Positions 24,687-38,204 of a stretch of 64,000 bases of DNA are shown in pieces. How positions within the stretch are numbered: the stretch's first letter is position 1; each line of letters begins with the position of its first letter. A program made the translations under genes and the position numbers. Under the pieces are notes generated by a model. It did not search any database. It worked only from the letters and a program-made list of their open reading frames with translations, and was not told the origin of the DNA. Source of the stretch: Oreocharis arfaki (Eukaryota; Chordata; Aves; Passeriformes; Paramythiidae); assembly GCA_013398015.1 (NCBI GenBank), contig VZRR01007634.1, positions 316,457-380,456 on the forward strand, given 5' to 3'.

Positions 24687-25241
24687 GCGGGCACTTTTAA
24701 TCCGCAAATAAAATTAATAACGCCCCAAACCCTTGTTTTTCGAAAGAAGGAGGGGGAGAGGCGGCGGCACCGCCCTGCCCAGGCCGCCGCNCCGCGCGCC
24801 CCTGGTCATGTGACCTTACGGGGCCCCCAGGCCACGCCCACCCCTGCGTCGGGACCACGCCCTGCCGCACGTGACCGGCCCCTCCAGCTCCGTGCCCACC
24901 CCGAGAGGGCGCCGCCTGGCGGCCGGGAGGCGGCAGCGCTGGGGAGGTCCGCTCAGGAAATAGCCGTGGTAATAAACCTTTTCTTTTTGCAGGATTTCGC
25001 GCTCTTTTTCGGGATACGCCGTTGGCTGACTGCTGTAAAAGTGCAGGCGGCTCCCAGTGCACGAAGGATTGGAATTTATCTCCTCAGAGCACGATGACTG
25101 CCCCACAGAGCTGCCTGCCCACCCATCACTGTTGTTCCCTCCGTTGGGATGGCTGCTGCACACACACATATAAAAAGGCAATTCAGACTGAACAACAACG
25201 TTTTTAGTAGGTGAAAGCAGTAAAGATCTTAAGGCAAAGTT

Positions 25242-25247
25242 TTTATT
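25242..25247 (-). terminator. SRGN: SRGN poly(A) signal
   Basis: AATAAA on the minus strand about 90 bases after the SRGN stop, which implies a very short 3' UTR. Confidence 0.7.
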
Positions 25248-25332
25248 GATGCTGGTTTAAAACCGCTTCATGGCTGTCAGGTCAGGCTCTGGGGAAGAGG
25301 CAAGGGAGCGGTACATGAGGACATCTCCAGCC

Positions 25333-27717
25333 CTACAGGAGCAAATCCTCCTCCGACAGCTTTTCCTTCAGCTCAGTGCCGGGCAGGCTCTCCAGGAAGA
25401 CAGGCAGCTTCGCCTCAGAGAAGCTGTCATGGTCGCCAAGCCCCGACCCAGAGGCTGGCTCCGCTTCCACCATGGTATTGAACCCAGAGCCAGAATCCTC
25501 ATCCGAGAGAGGGAATATGTCGCCCAGCTCCTGGTATCTCTTCATCCTGAAATGCAGAGTGGCATTTTTCTCTCTTAGATAAACACATCAAAGCCTCACA
25601 TTACCATGGCCAAGCCACACTGTGACAGGACTGCCAAGGCAGGAATAATAGACATTTTGGGGTGCTAGCATTAATGACAACCACGTGGCAAATGAACTTA
25701 CAAGGATGGGTCTGCCATGGGAGGAAGGATCCTGTTGGCCCCACCACTGGGCATATAAAACCAGGGCCCCTTCTCTTCGATGCAGTTAGCGGACCAGGCG
25801 TCAGGCCGGCACCTCACTCTCTTGTACCTCGCCCTCTGCATTGGAGCACCTGATGGAATCAGCCACACATTATCCATGAGGACCAGAACATTATTCACCA
25901 GGTCCTATTAACTTTATGAGCACCTAATAAGGCTTAAAGGAGCGGATGAAAGTAATTTGTCTGGCCATGATTGCTCAACCTGCAGAAAACTAAAGGAACC
26001 CTGAAAGCTTTTTTTAAAATGGCTACTGACATCCTAAGTGACGTTTTTGCCATCAGAGAAATCAGACACATCTCATACACGGCACTAGGAAGTCCATGAA
26101 AAACCCCTGGGAATCCCCTCACACACAGCACCGGGAAGTCTGTGGGAAACCACTGCCATCACAGTAAGGCTCATCCCCAGCTCACAGTATGGCACAACCA
26201 TGGCAGACCTGAGGGTTCAGCCTCCTGCACCTCTCCTTGAAGGTGGAGGTATGTGAAAATAATGTGAAAATCTCTGGGAACAAGGCATCCAGCAGACAGC
26301 TGGCTCCTGTGCTCTCCTTCCTCTGTTGGCTCCAGCTCTGCCCCTTCAAGTTCAATGGGATGAGTTTTGATGGGGAGGTGAGAAACTCAAGGCGTGCCAT
26401 GGGAGCAGGTTTGAGGTTTACGTAGGCTCTCAGAGCACTCTCCAGAGGAGAGACAGTTCAGGTGTCTCCTAGACACAACGAGGTTTTGTAAACCCATGTT
26501 TTCAGTTCTGGTGCTCCCCGGGTGCTTGACTGGGGCTGTCACTGAAAATGTGGGTCTTCAAAAAATACCAAAACAACAAAATAACGATCACACGGTAAAA
26601 ATAAAAGCAGTGGCATTCCGTCCTTCCTCTTGGTCTCATGTAATTAATTTGTTCAGAAACCTCCCAGTGCATTCTCAACCTGTTGGCACTTTATCTATTT
26701 TTTTTTTCTCAGTTTCTTGGGAATATCTTTCTGTAATTACACTTTATTGCCCTATATATTTCCACGATGTACTGGATGACTTTCAGCTACCTCCTACACT
26801 CTTCTGTAAAAGAAAAAAGATCTCACGGGTGTAATTTCCTGCTGCTTCTACAGTATATTTCTTTTTCATACCTATTTTCTTCTCCTTGCCTATTATTAAG
26901 AAGGTTTTTAATAATAACAGTGGCAACAAAATAAACAGCTGCAGCTGAAAAATTTGCAAATAAGCAACATAGAACAAGCAGGCCATCATCCCTCAAAGAT
27001 CAGCCTCAGAGTGGTAATGCATAATAAGAGTCTTTCACTATCACAGCTTTGGTTTGTGGACAAATTATACTCTATGTACTTGAAGAGGAGTTTTTCTCTC
27101 ACAAGAAACAGATCCATGGGGCACGGCATCACGAATCAATATTTCCTTTTCGTTGTTCTAGTGCTGTATGTTGCAATATTTTACCGAATAAACCGTTTAG
27201 TTTCCTCATACTTACAACTAGTTTCCTTTCCTGCGCCCCCCCGGAAAGCAGACTGTAGGAGTTATGACATGGGAACTGTTACATACTATGTCTGCAACTC
27301 CATAACTGAGTAACAGCAGTAACCAGACCACTAAGAAAAGGACATTTAGGAAAGTATATATTGAAATATGTAGACTGAAAACATACACACGTACAACAAC
27401 ATATTTTATGAAGTCTTTTTTCAAAAATTGAAATGTTCCAATTGCAAAAAGCACATTTTCTTGCCGTTCCCCCTCCAGAAAAGGAAACTTTATCGATATA
27501 GATTTTCTGAGTAGATCTCATTACCCCCAGAAGAAGGCCAGTTTGTAAAATTCAGAGGCTACCTACTTGGCCTACACTGCATAGCCCAGAAAGAGGATTA
27601 CCGAGAGAACAACCACCCCGTTTTACCTTGTGCTGTGTATCCCACAAAGAGGATTAAACAAATAGCCAGGAAAATCCTCCCGTTACTTCTTATAAGGAGC
27701 TGCATTTTGGCTGGCAT
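25333..27717 (-). CDS. SRGN: SRGN, serglycin proteoglycan core protein
   Basis: Serglycin carries glycosaminoglycan chains and packs granule contents in blood cells (family knowledge). Three exons: 27717-27627, 25849-25702 and 25546-25333 (stop TAG), 150 residues if the first ATG is used. The second ATG at 27705 (MQLLIRSNG) better resembles the mammalian start and gives 146. Residues after the start form a signal peptide with a hydrophobic core (IFLAICLILFVGYTAQG). Exon 2 encodes RARYKRVRCRPDAWSANCIE, EKGPWF, with the two conserved cysteines. Exon 3 has LGDIFPLSDEDSGSGF and then ASGSGLGDHD, which gives only four Ser-Gly dipeptides, fewer than the human run. The C-terminus EEDLLL recalls human EEDFML. 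All splice phases agree. Confidence 0.95.
27627..27717 (-). CDS. SRGN: SRGN exon 1, signal peptide
   Basis: Two in-frame ATGs at 27717 and 27705 precede a basic then strongly hydrophobic segment, ending GYTAQG at donor CAAG|GTAAAA. The exon was found by extending upstream from exon 2, with phase 1 matching the GT GCT start of exon 2. Confidence 0.88.
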
Positions 27718-27830
27718 CCCTCTGCTCGCAACCAGCCTTCACCACAGCTTCACACTTCAGAAATAAGACAGAGCAAGGAGATCGACTTTTAGAAAAGGTT
27801 CCAAAACCTCAGACCCAACCCATAACCTGC

Positions 27831-27844
27831 GTCACCACTTCCTG
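27831..27844 (-). promoter_or_regulatory. SRGN: ETS site next to a CRE-like half site upstream of SRGN
   Basis: The minus strand reads CAGGAAGTGGTGACGCA. This gives an ETS core GGAA and a TGACG half site within 14 bases, about 115-130 bases upstream of the SRGN start codon. Mammalian serglycin promoters are known to carry adjacent ETS and CRE elements, so this may be the conserved control site. Confidence 0.45.
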
Positions 27845-27849
27845 ACTAA

Positions 27850-30800
27850 CAGGAGTGAGACATGAACAGAAAAGTCCAGCACTGTGGCCTTCCTGCCTTC
27901 ATCAATCCAAATTAAAAGTTCCTCTGCCTTCATCTCCTGTTTTGCCCGAGGAGAAAAGCAAACCTAGGACCCACCAGCTGGACTGAAGGTGGTGCTGCTG
28001 GCAGCTTGTGGTCAAGGCGCGCATCCCACCCAGCCTCTGCCCAATGCTGAGAGGCCTCCAGAGTGAAAAAGCAGTGCTACTTGTTCCCTGATTTTCGGTC
28101 AACTGCATTTTTAATTGGCACTGGCACTGCTTTTCCCTGCCTCAAGCCCCCACCAGTCCACCAGAGGGGTTAAAAGCCAGCTATTTGAAGTCGGTCTATG
28201 TTTCGCTCTCTGGGAAATCATCTTTTTCCACAGAAGTAAATTATCTCTGGACTCTCATGCCAGGCTTGGGGGTTTTATTTTTTTTGAAAGCAGAATCATA
28301 GATATTCACAGTAGAAGTGGAAAAAAAAATGTATTGAGTTAGAGAATATATGCTGGTATAAACACATCAGCTCCTTTCCGGAAGGGCAAAGTCAATTTGT
28401 TTGGCCAGATCCTCACTGCGTGGTGCATATGCCCCAGGAAATGTGGCAAAGGGTTTGGATCACATGTGGCTCTACAAGGAACACATCTGAAAAGCCATGA
28501 AAGCTCTTATATACACAGATAAATAAAAGGTACCCTTCAGCTGGCTCACACATTTTACTTGCCTTTTAGCTGTGATTAAACTCAGGCTTGAGTTCGCTTA
28601 AGAATAAATTACAAACGACAAGGTTATCAAAGCTGTGGAGGTTTTTCTCAGTCATACCGAGAGCTGCAGGATTAACTGGGGCACTGATGTGTGGGCCTGA
28701 TGTGCTGCAGCACCTTGTCGGTACTGGGGCTGACAGTGCAAGTTGTCTGTGGTAAATCTATTTTTATGCGGTGGAAAGTCCACGTAGCCCCCAGTGGGGA
28801 TCTGGGCTGACCGGTGACTTTCCCCAGGGCATGGTGTTCTACCAAAACCCCATGAAGCAGCAGAAGAGACTCCAGCAGCTCCCTCCCCTCTCCAGGCTGG
28901 GATTTACCACTGGACTGGGGGATCAAGTTGCATGTTCAGCCTTGATGTGGTTTATGATGAGCCTCTGCACACAGGGTTTTTTCTCTGGCACAGGAAAAAT
29001 AGGAGACTCAAACCAAGCAGGTGTGGAAGGGCTCGTGTGCAGTGGTAATTCTTATCATCCTCATTTCTACTTCGCATTTTTAGCATCAACTCTTTTTCTT
29101 TTCTTTTTGTTTAAGGCAGTGCTCAGCATCAATAGGAAGCTGGGCAAACACGTGAGAGAGATGATCAGCCTCAACTTGCTGAAGGCTGCGGAAACCGTCC
29201 CTGCAATAACACCTCTCACTTTCCACTGATCACGGGTACACACTGATCCGCTCCTCACTCCTCCACTGTGCACAAACCCCCTTGTGACAAAGCAAGATCA
29301 CCACTGGCTAGTTTTGCCCTTCCCACCAGCCCAGGGCATTTTCTACCATGGCACTGGAAGCCCTATGAGATGCACCCAGAGCAATGTCCACCAGTGGGCA
29401 CGGTCGTGGGGAACTGGGGATTCTGCAGGAGCTGGGGGAGCTGCTGCAGGTAGGGGAGCTGCAAATTCCCTGTATCTGGAGGGGGATCTCGCAGAGCCGA
29501 GTTATCTGTCTTGTACCATCAGCTGATGGGGGAACTAGTAGCACTGGCAGTTTTGCCACACAGTTTTGTTATTTTTTTCTGTGTCCACAGCACACCTCAG
29601 GAAATGAGATCGCTTTACAATTGATAGCTGTGGGAAGCAAATGTTTCACCCGTATCTCACGTACACTTGTGTAACAGGGCCCTGAAGCCTGTAGAGAGGG
29701 TTAGCCTGTGCCCATCTCCTGCCCTGCTGCACTCTGCCAGTACCCACACCCCTCTGCACTTGGCAGGTAAAGTTTTCCACCTTCCTACAAAAATGGAAGT
29801 GACTGGAGACCTGGATCTGAAACAGTCTGGGATGTGCAGGTCTTAAAAGTAAAGCATACCCTTTGTGGAGTGTCATGGGGTGCCCAAGGAACACCATCTG
29901 TAAACCACTCAAGACATACAATGAAAATAATTAGCTCTAATTTTAAAAAATCTCATCTTGGGCTAGAGGCTACAAACTGCTCAAAGTTAACAAACTTTTT
30001 CTTTTTTTAAACAGAGAACAGCACATGAGCAAACATATATTGGAACACTAACCTTGAAACATGCCATGGCATGACTATCAGAGTTTGAGAGAAACAGGAT
30101 TTTAAGTTAAATATTTTAAATCCACAGAGGAGAGCACAGTCACCATACCAATGTCAGCTACCTCAGATTTACCTTCCATAAACTGTGAGGAAGATTCATA
30201 GGATAATATTCTTCCTGAATAGATCCTGTGTATGTAAACTGAAAGATTAAATATCCCAACAGAATAGGCCTACAAAAAGAAGCAAATAAATGAGGAGCAG
30301 GTATTTGAGAACACATCTTGCTCCTGGAGCCTTGCTTACAGCTGCTGCATTGAAGTGTTGCCATTATTTTCAAATCACATGCAAAGCAGATTTCTTAATC
30401 TGCAAATCTCTTGCTTTGCATTTTTGTAAGGCATTAATTTGGGGAGTGGGGAGCAGGTGGAGGGAGAAGGCTGCCTCGGCGCTGTGCACTCAGACCCCTG
30501 AGCAGACACCCAGGACTTTCCATTATGTGCCTGAAAAATCTGGAAGTGGTCTTAAACTATAATAAACACTGAAAAACCTGAAGTGTTGAACTGCTCCTTA
30601 GCCTTAACTTTCAGGGCTGTTGTATCTCCCAACTGGCCTCAGGAGTAATCACTAATTTAGTAACATCACTAAATGTGGAGCACACTCCAGGAGTGCCTGG
30701 CATGAGGACATCCACTCTGCTGACGAGGGCAGAATATAGGGAAAAAGAAAATCCCAGCAGTAACCCAGAGGGGCATCACAGGGGTGTTTCAGCCAATTCT

Positions 30801-33800
30801 TTGGACATCCACCCCTACCCTACTCTAGCCCAGGTAAATGCTGATGGAGCAGATTGGTCCAGAGAAGTGGTCTGGCATAGCAGTGCCAGGCCACTCTCTC
30901 TGCTGCTTTTCCTCAGCAGGCAGCACAGGTTTACTTTGCAGCGTGTACTCCTGACAAGTAGCCAGATGGACAGATGGACTCCCATGGGTGCAGGGGCACC
31001 CACAGTCCTGGTGCTTATCAGTGAGGCTCAGAGGCAAGGCACTATCTGTCCAGGCAGGGTCCTGATAAAGAAGTTTCTCCTTGACAACTGCTCAGAAATC
31101 AGATAAACCCCAACTGCTGCAGGGTCACTCTGCTCTCAGGGTCAGGTTTTCCCCTACCCTAGCTGATGGGAGCTCAACCCTGGCTTCCATGGGAATCCAA
31201 GCTGACCCCTGCACCCCTCAAACACTCATCCCCATGGAACAGCAAAGCCAGCAGACAGCTGGGGCAGCTGGGGGGTCCTGAAGCACTGGGCCCTGCCTGT
31301 GATTCTCAGCTCTTCATTTGCTCTGCTGAGAAAGTAGAAATACATATTTTGTACTGCTCTGGGGAACAGCCGGTACAGAAAAGTCTACATCTGTTACAAG
31401 CAGAGCTGGAAACGAGAGTGAAGAGAGAATGATGGCAACAGAAAAAATATAGAGGACAGACAGAGCACATGGGAGAGTGTCTGAATGGCAGCTGGGTTCA
31501 ACACAAGGAGCATTTGTTTTGCCCATCTTGCCCTTTGGGAAGGCAGAACAGTTTTCTTCCCTGACACTCATTGCTAAAGTGGGATGAGATTCATGAGACC
31601 TGGACATCCAATGGGACCTGAGCACATTGGTCCATCTCAGGGAATACCCATGACCTGCCCTGTTAAAGGCCCAAAATCACCCTGATGGCCCTCAGAAGTG
31701 AGCTCCCCTCCAGGCAAGTATTCCAGCTAAATTTAAGGATGCCTTTTGCCAACAGCTCACGTTCAACCAACCAACCTTTGGTGACTGAAACCAAAAATCT
31801 CTCCTGCTTCAAAACAGCAAAGAGCTGGCAAGCCAGAGAGAGAGGTTTTGGTCCAGCTGGGGGGATTTCTAAATGCAGCCATGAGTAAAGATTAATTTGT
31901 AACCTGGGTCATATCTGAGCTGAGCACTTGAGCCATGTTCACCCCTGCATGCAGAGCATCACGGCCCAGGCAGCACATGGCATCCCTCAGCCTCTTGTGC
32001 CACCACCTCTCTCCTCTGAGGGCAGTATCAGGGCCTGGCCCATGGAGATAAGATTTGGATCTTGTAACAAAGCACTGACATTTATCGTGCAGAAATCAGA
32101 CACTACCATATAGATCTCACAGAAGAGCAACTCCTTCTTTCTTCCCATAGTGAAGGTCAACAAGTGCAGGAGGAGATCTTTGCTGCAAAGCCACAGCTGC
32201 ATCAAGATCAAGCACAGCTGCTGACAGACAGGAAGCTGCCAACGACCTTTCCCCATCAGCAATCTCTCCTCTCTCCCAGAAATATTAACCAAGCAACAGA
32301 CCTGTCCTTCAGGTGGAAAAAGCAGCTTTCCTTGCTGATGATGCTTTCTGCTTGCACCTGCTGAAGCACGGTGCACCAGGACGTTTTGGCCGGCAAATTC
32401 AGGACTACAGTTTGAAAGCAACAACTTGTCAAGATATGACACAGCAGCCAAGCTCTGGTTACTGATTAGGGAGGTAATTTCAGCAGCTGACTGTCCTTTA
32501 AAACTCCGTCCCAGAGCAGCACCAGCCCCGCAGTGCAAGCAGGACCTGCACTGTGGAGGTCATGCAGCATTTGTTGGGAAAATGCCCCTAAACCCATAAG
32601 GAATTAACAAGGGAAAGAAGGATGGTGGACAAAGATGTTTTCAAAGCAAAGCCTCGTGCTCTGTTCCTCCACTGCTTCTTGGAGAGTATGTTTTCACTGC
32701 AAACCAGTTGCTGCGTAAGTTACCGCTTCAAGCTCAGCTACCCAGGAATTAGACACAGCTATTTTTCCATCAGATGGTTTCTCCAGGACCTCACATGAGT
32801 GAGCTACGCAGCAGCTTTTAGATCCTTTTTGTCAGCCCTGGGCTCTTGCCCATAGATCCACCCCAAGCAGCTCACCTTGCCTCCACTGCCTGCATGAGTA
32901 CATACTTATTTCTATGTACAAGCACCATTGGTGACACAGACAAACTTCACACCATGTGTGGGGAGAAAGGACATCAGTAAATTTGGGAAGATGAAGAGGA
33001 GCAGTAAGCAGGGATGCTCCTGCAGAGGTCTCCCCACGAACCAGACCTGCTTCTCCCATCCCGTGTGTAAAGTGGATCAGAGCTGGTGTTCGGGCCCCAG
33101 TTAACCCACCTGGAGTTGTGGTTTTGTGATCTTCACTAAGCTGTTGGGGAAAGAGGTGAATTTATGTAAATGTTAAAAGAGAACGGGGGTTTTTTTTATT
33201 TCCTATCAACCAAAGGAGCTGGGCATTTCTTAGCTAGTTTTAAGCACATTTGATTTAGTAGAAGCATCCTTTCATTTTGAAATGTGACAGAAGAGAAAAA
33301 TGATGAAAAGCATGATAACCAGACTTGCCACAGGAGCCTCTCCCCTGTGGGACTGGCAGTCCCCAGGCTTCCAATCCCCTTTTGAAGGATCTGCTCTGTG
33401 CTCTCTGGGTGGGGGTGGATGCTGCTGCAACACGAAGCAACAGACTCCAAACTGCTGTCCCTCAGGCTCAGAAACTGGAGTGCTGACAAAGCTGCTTTGC
33501 CCCCTCTCAAGATGAGTGCATCCCTTTTGAAAACATAATTTACATTAACTAGGAAAAAAGATTTTTTGTGTTTTCTTACTTCAAGGATTTACGGGTCAGT
33601 CAGCAGGGTAAGCCAAAGCCTGGGGAAAGATTCACCTCATCCAACATTTCCAGCAAAGAGCGCAGCAGGGACGCCAGGACAAGCTGACCAGGGAGGTGAG
33701 TCACAAGACCCTTGCACTTGCAATACCTTGTGCCTTTGCAGTGAGAAGCAAAATATGTCTTTCCATGAACCCTGTGTAATATGGCAGCTCAGTACCGTAA

Positions 33801-36800
33801 GAGAACATTAAGGCAAAGCACATGGAGACATTTAAAAGTATTTGACACCTATTTGCCAGAAGTTCCAGGTGTGGACAGGCAAGATGGGTAGCAGTGTCTG
33901 ACACTTGTCAGGTGTCATGCACAGGCAAATATTTGATTTCAAAATAAACTTTGCTAGCAGGGGATTATGTTGCTCTTTATTGTCCCCTCCTTGTCTGAAG
34001 ACCACAAGCCGGCAATCAGATGCAGTATCACAATTTCTGTCTCCTTGTCTGCACTAGAAATCACTTCTAGGGCATCACTACCCCTATTATTTAAAAAGTC
34101 CTGGCATTCTGGTAGAAGGAGGCTCTGGGCCCACCTGACTGCATTCTCTCATGGGCGGCTGTGAAATTTCTCTGGTGTTAGCGGAACCCACTGGCTATCC
34201 AGAGATGGCCTCCAGGAGACCAACAGGAACTTCACAGCCAACACTAAGAGTGGTTTGAGACCCTGCCTGGGAACTTCTTGCTCTTGCTCCATTCCAAGAC
34301 ACTTAAGTATGCAGAAAATAATCTTGTTCGTTATTTTTTTTGTTTACCCCATGCATTTCACCCATGGATCTCAGGGTAACTCTCTGACACAAGCACTTTG
34401 TACTCCTCTTACAGTATTCAGTGACTAACACCAGCTCACTCATCACATGCCTATCCCAGTCTTTCACTAATCACTCATCCAATTCCTCTTTGTTTCTGCA
34501 GAAAATTGCATTAAAAAGCTCAGATAGAGAAATGCTTGTATCTTGGCCCAATGCCAACTACTAAGTCTCTTTCACAGCAACAATGAGCATGTTAAAAGAC
34601 TTTGGTGTATTTTGTGCACACCAGATGCCAAAAATTCAATTACTAGATATTTAAAACATTGCTATAAATACCCAAATTATTAAAACCTTTGGTGTTAAGG
34701 CACCACCTTAGCAGTCACTTCTCCCTAAACAAACAGTCAGTATCACAGACATTTTCTGTTCTGAATGGAAGCAACATGTTTTCCAAAGGTGCTGTGTTTA
34801 GTATCCCAACAGTCTGCCTGGCTCTTCAGCCATAAAGACACAGAAAACGATGGTTTTGGAAAAAAGGCAGCCAGGCAAATAGTCCTCATCAGGAAATGGC
34901 TGTTTTTACACCTACCCGTGACAAGGAAGAGCTAGAAACCACCAAACTGCAAAATGAAAAAGCACTAGGAGGCACTTTGGACAGAGTTCCTGGGAAGTAC
35001 GTAAAAAACAGTTTTCAAACCAAAAATTAATCATTTGTAGCAAGCTCTAAAATAGTCATAGATGTTGCAATTCAAGAGGAAAGAAAGTTGACAAATGCTT
35101 CTCACCACAATTTTATGCACTTGGCTTTAACGTAACAATCTTTAGTTCTGTAATTTCAAGACTACAGAAGGGGTTGCCTCGTGAGCTGCCAGACTAGCTA
35201 TGTCCTCCTTCACAGGACTACCTCTGGGCATCTTATAATGAAAAGTTCCACGGGAAACATCTAGGTGACACCAGCTGAGTCTTTTAATAGAAACACACAA
35301 GTAAAGGTCATCTTTGCTCTCTCAGTGCTGAGCAAAAAGAGAACACCAAACAAAAGTGAGATGGGTGAAGCCACGCCTTAACAAGATCACTCGTGTTTCT
35401 CACTGTCTGTTGTCAAGGCTAATCAGGCTCCCACAGTATTTCTGGACATGGAAGCGCAGCAGCAATCACACCCAGTGCAAGTACTGGATTACACTGGCAC
35501 ATCTCCATGTGCGCACAGAGAAGTGAAACCATCCACACCGAGCCTGTGCCAGGGCAGGACCAAAACACCCCACCCAGGAGCCTTCAGCACAAATGAAGCA
35601 AACCAGCTCGGAGAGCTTTTGCCACACGGACGCAGCGACCAGCATCGGCATCTCCCCTTGCAACACAGGGGACCTGCTTTCCTGCTGCAAAGGGGAAGTG
35701 AGGGCTCACTTCTGCCCACTGCCCCCGGTGCTTCAGCTGTCTTAAGAGCAACAGAGGATGCAGCAGTCACCTACCTCCTACCTCTCTCCTCCAGTCCAGG
35801 CCCCTCGAGAAAAAATAAGAGCCTGCTCTGACAACCTTGTAGGGAGACAGAACAAGGCACTGGTTTCTTTCACAAAATACTGAAGCACAGCACTACCAAC
35901 TCCATCACTCCATTTTATAACACCTACCATATCTCTAGCCAGCGTGAGAATTAAGAGCGCTTCAATTAAACCAAAACTGGTTTTAGTCAAACCAAATCAC
36001 TTCTCATGAGTGTTGCACACAATTTGAAGAAGTATGCTGAGCTTATAGCTCTGAGGTCAGATCTCATACTTGACAGGAATTCTGCACAAACACGGACTTC
36101 TTGTAAATCTTGCTACTTTATGCTGGCTAAGGAGAAAGAGCTAGTAGAACATCAAAAAGGAGGATTCAGTTGTCAGACTTTTTTGCTATACAGAAAGGAA
36201 TAGAAACGCAGGTTAAACAGAGTTCACAGGAACCTAATCTTCAATTAATCTTTGAAACAAATGCCTGACCTCACACATATTTTACAGTTAAAACTCAACA
36301 TTCCTGAAGGCAGCTTTGCTGCCTAATCCAACAAGCTCCCCACCTCCTTTTTTTTTTTTTAAACTAAATACACAATCTTATATAAGTTCATTCTCTCAAA
36401 TCATTGAACAAACAGGAATTATTCAAAGGGTTTGCTTAAAAAGACATGCCTTAAAAGAAACATAGCATAGTGCGTTGTGCTGAGCATCTGGCACAGTGTA
36501 GTCTCCAGTTATAAAATATAATTAGCTGGCAGTAGCCTTGGACATTTACTCTAGGAGATGAACTGGCATAACTGGTTTCTGTAACTCCATATCCATTTAT
36601 ATGAAATGTATTTTAAGAAAAGCTGGAAAGCCAAAGTGTTCTGGGTATCTTCAGAAGAGAGAGCTCTCCAAACCACAGTGCCAATCACACTGTGATGAAA
36701 AAGGTCTGATCCCTCTTACATCAGGCCTTCTTAACTATGGACCTACTCTCCTACGTGTCTGCTGAGCTCTCACTGTGGTTTCCGTGGATTCAGGGTGTTT

Positions 36801-38190
36801 CTCTGCACACCCGATAATGGTTAAATTGGTTGAAAGGGACACATCACCCTGAACTTCCTTCAGTTTTGCAGTTACCTGCAGGTGACTTTACACACTTACT
36901 TCACACCAGTATTCGAAGGGGGAAAAAAGATGATTTTTTTTATGCTAGCACAGCCCACAAACTATCTTCCTCCAAATTACAAGAAAACTAAGTTTGATGA
37001 GGCAGGCAATCCATGCTCTATAAAATTTGCTCAAAGTCAAAAGTAGAGAAGGAAAAAAACCAAAACAACTTCCCGAAACATGTATTGCCACCTTCTACTT
37101 GAATATGAAACTAAAAGTTAGTAGAAAAGACTCTAACTTTCGAGTTTGTGGTAAAAATGCACACTAGCTTTAACTGAAATCAGACAAAAATAATGTGCAA
37201 TGCAGGAGAAATACTGAGAAATCTTTCAATGAGAAACTAGGGCTGTCCTACCTTCAGGCCACAGGAAAATCTGAATTAAAGATCTGACTGCAGAAATGAA
37301 ACTCCTAGAGGCTGACTAGACAATTATTTAGTAAAACAGAAAGAACACACACAGGCACGTGCACTCATTCTCTCCCCAATTCTACAGGCACACAAGTCGC
37401 TGGTCTAGTTTTGAGTTTTGCTGCTCTTCCAGCACCCATTTGTTGGCCTATTTGTTTATGGTTAGCAGAGTAGCTTGCAGAATTCTCTGCAGAAGAGTTT
37501 TGCTAGGCATTTCAGATGTACATGCTTTCTTGCTTTGTGCATGCTTTCCCCTCACACCCTTTAAGCAAATATAACGTTTCCCTCTCCCCCACCCCCATTT
37601 TCCAGAAGAATCCAGCAGTTTTGACTATTCTCTTTCAATGCCCTCTAGTGTTGTATACATCTTCCCACCCTATCACCATGTCAGTGATAAGACAGCTAGT
37701 GCCCTACCACACAAAATCACATTGTCCTTTCACTTGCCCCATATCCCCTGCCATCTCTGCCCATCATCTCTTACTGTAAAGTTGGACAACGTGCTCTGCC
37801 TGTATTTCATCTAAAACCACTTCAGAGAGGTCCCAATTGCAGCTCCTGCTGAAAGAGCATCTTGAGCTCCCTCAGCAGCACAAAGCAAGACGCCATCCAT
37901 GGCATCAAGCTGTATTAGGCAAATGTTTGGACCACTAGAGCACGGGACCTGTAACCTGTGAATTCTCTACAGTATATTAAGAGCAGGGTATCTCCTCCCA
38001 CCACAAAGAAAGTTTGCTGCTTTCTTGCTCTGGCTTCTGGCACTACAATTGCTCATGTGTTTTTACTGAAGACACTCATATGGAAACACTTCCACAACTA
38101 TTTATTTTGGCCAAAGTTGAAACATATATTGTATCTTAGTAAGACACAGGAAACAGAATTCCGAAGACTCTGAAGAAACATTTAGCCAAG
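27850..38190. other. Gene-free spacer between SRGN and KIFBP
   Basis: About 10.3 kb with no recognisable exon, RNA gene, CR1 or LTR. Some open frames exist, the longest 183 codons at 31987-32538 on the minus strand, but they have no recognisable family or splice context. In mammals the corresponding interval lies 5' of SRGN and is also long. Regulatory elements may be present but cannot be seen without alignment. Confidence 0.6.
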
Positions 38191-38198
38191 CTAGTCCA

Positions 38199-38204
38199 TT
38201 TATT
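38199..38204 (-). terminator. KIFBP: KIFBP poly(A) signal
   Basis: AATAAA on the minus strand about 530 bases after the KIFBP stop. A second candidate AATAAA at 38364-38369 would give a shorter 3' UTR. Confidence 0.55.

Larger units (their letters stand above)
24480..24960 (-). promoter_or_regulatory. VPS26A: CpG-rich promoter region of VPS26A
   Basis: GC- and CpG-dense sequence upstream of VPS26A exon 2, starting about 240 bases past the SRGN poly(A) signal. It contains GTCATGTGAC at 24805-24814 and CACGTGAC at 24868-24875, both E-box motifs close to the TFEB/USF consensus, and an n at 24791. Confidence 0.6.
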
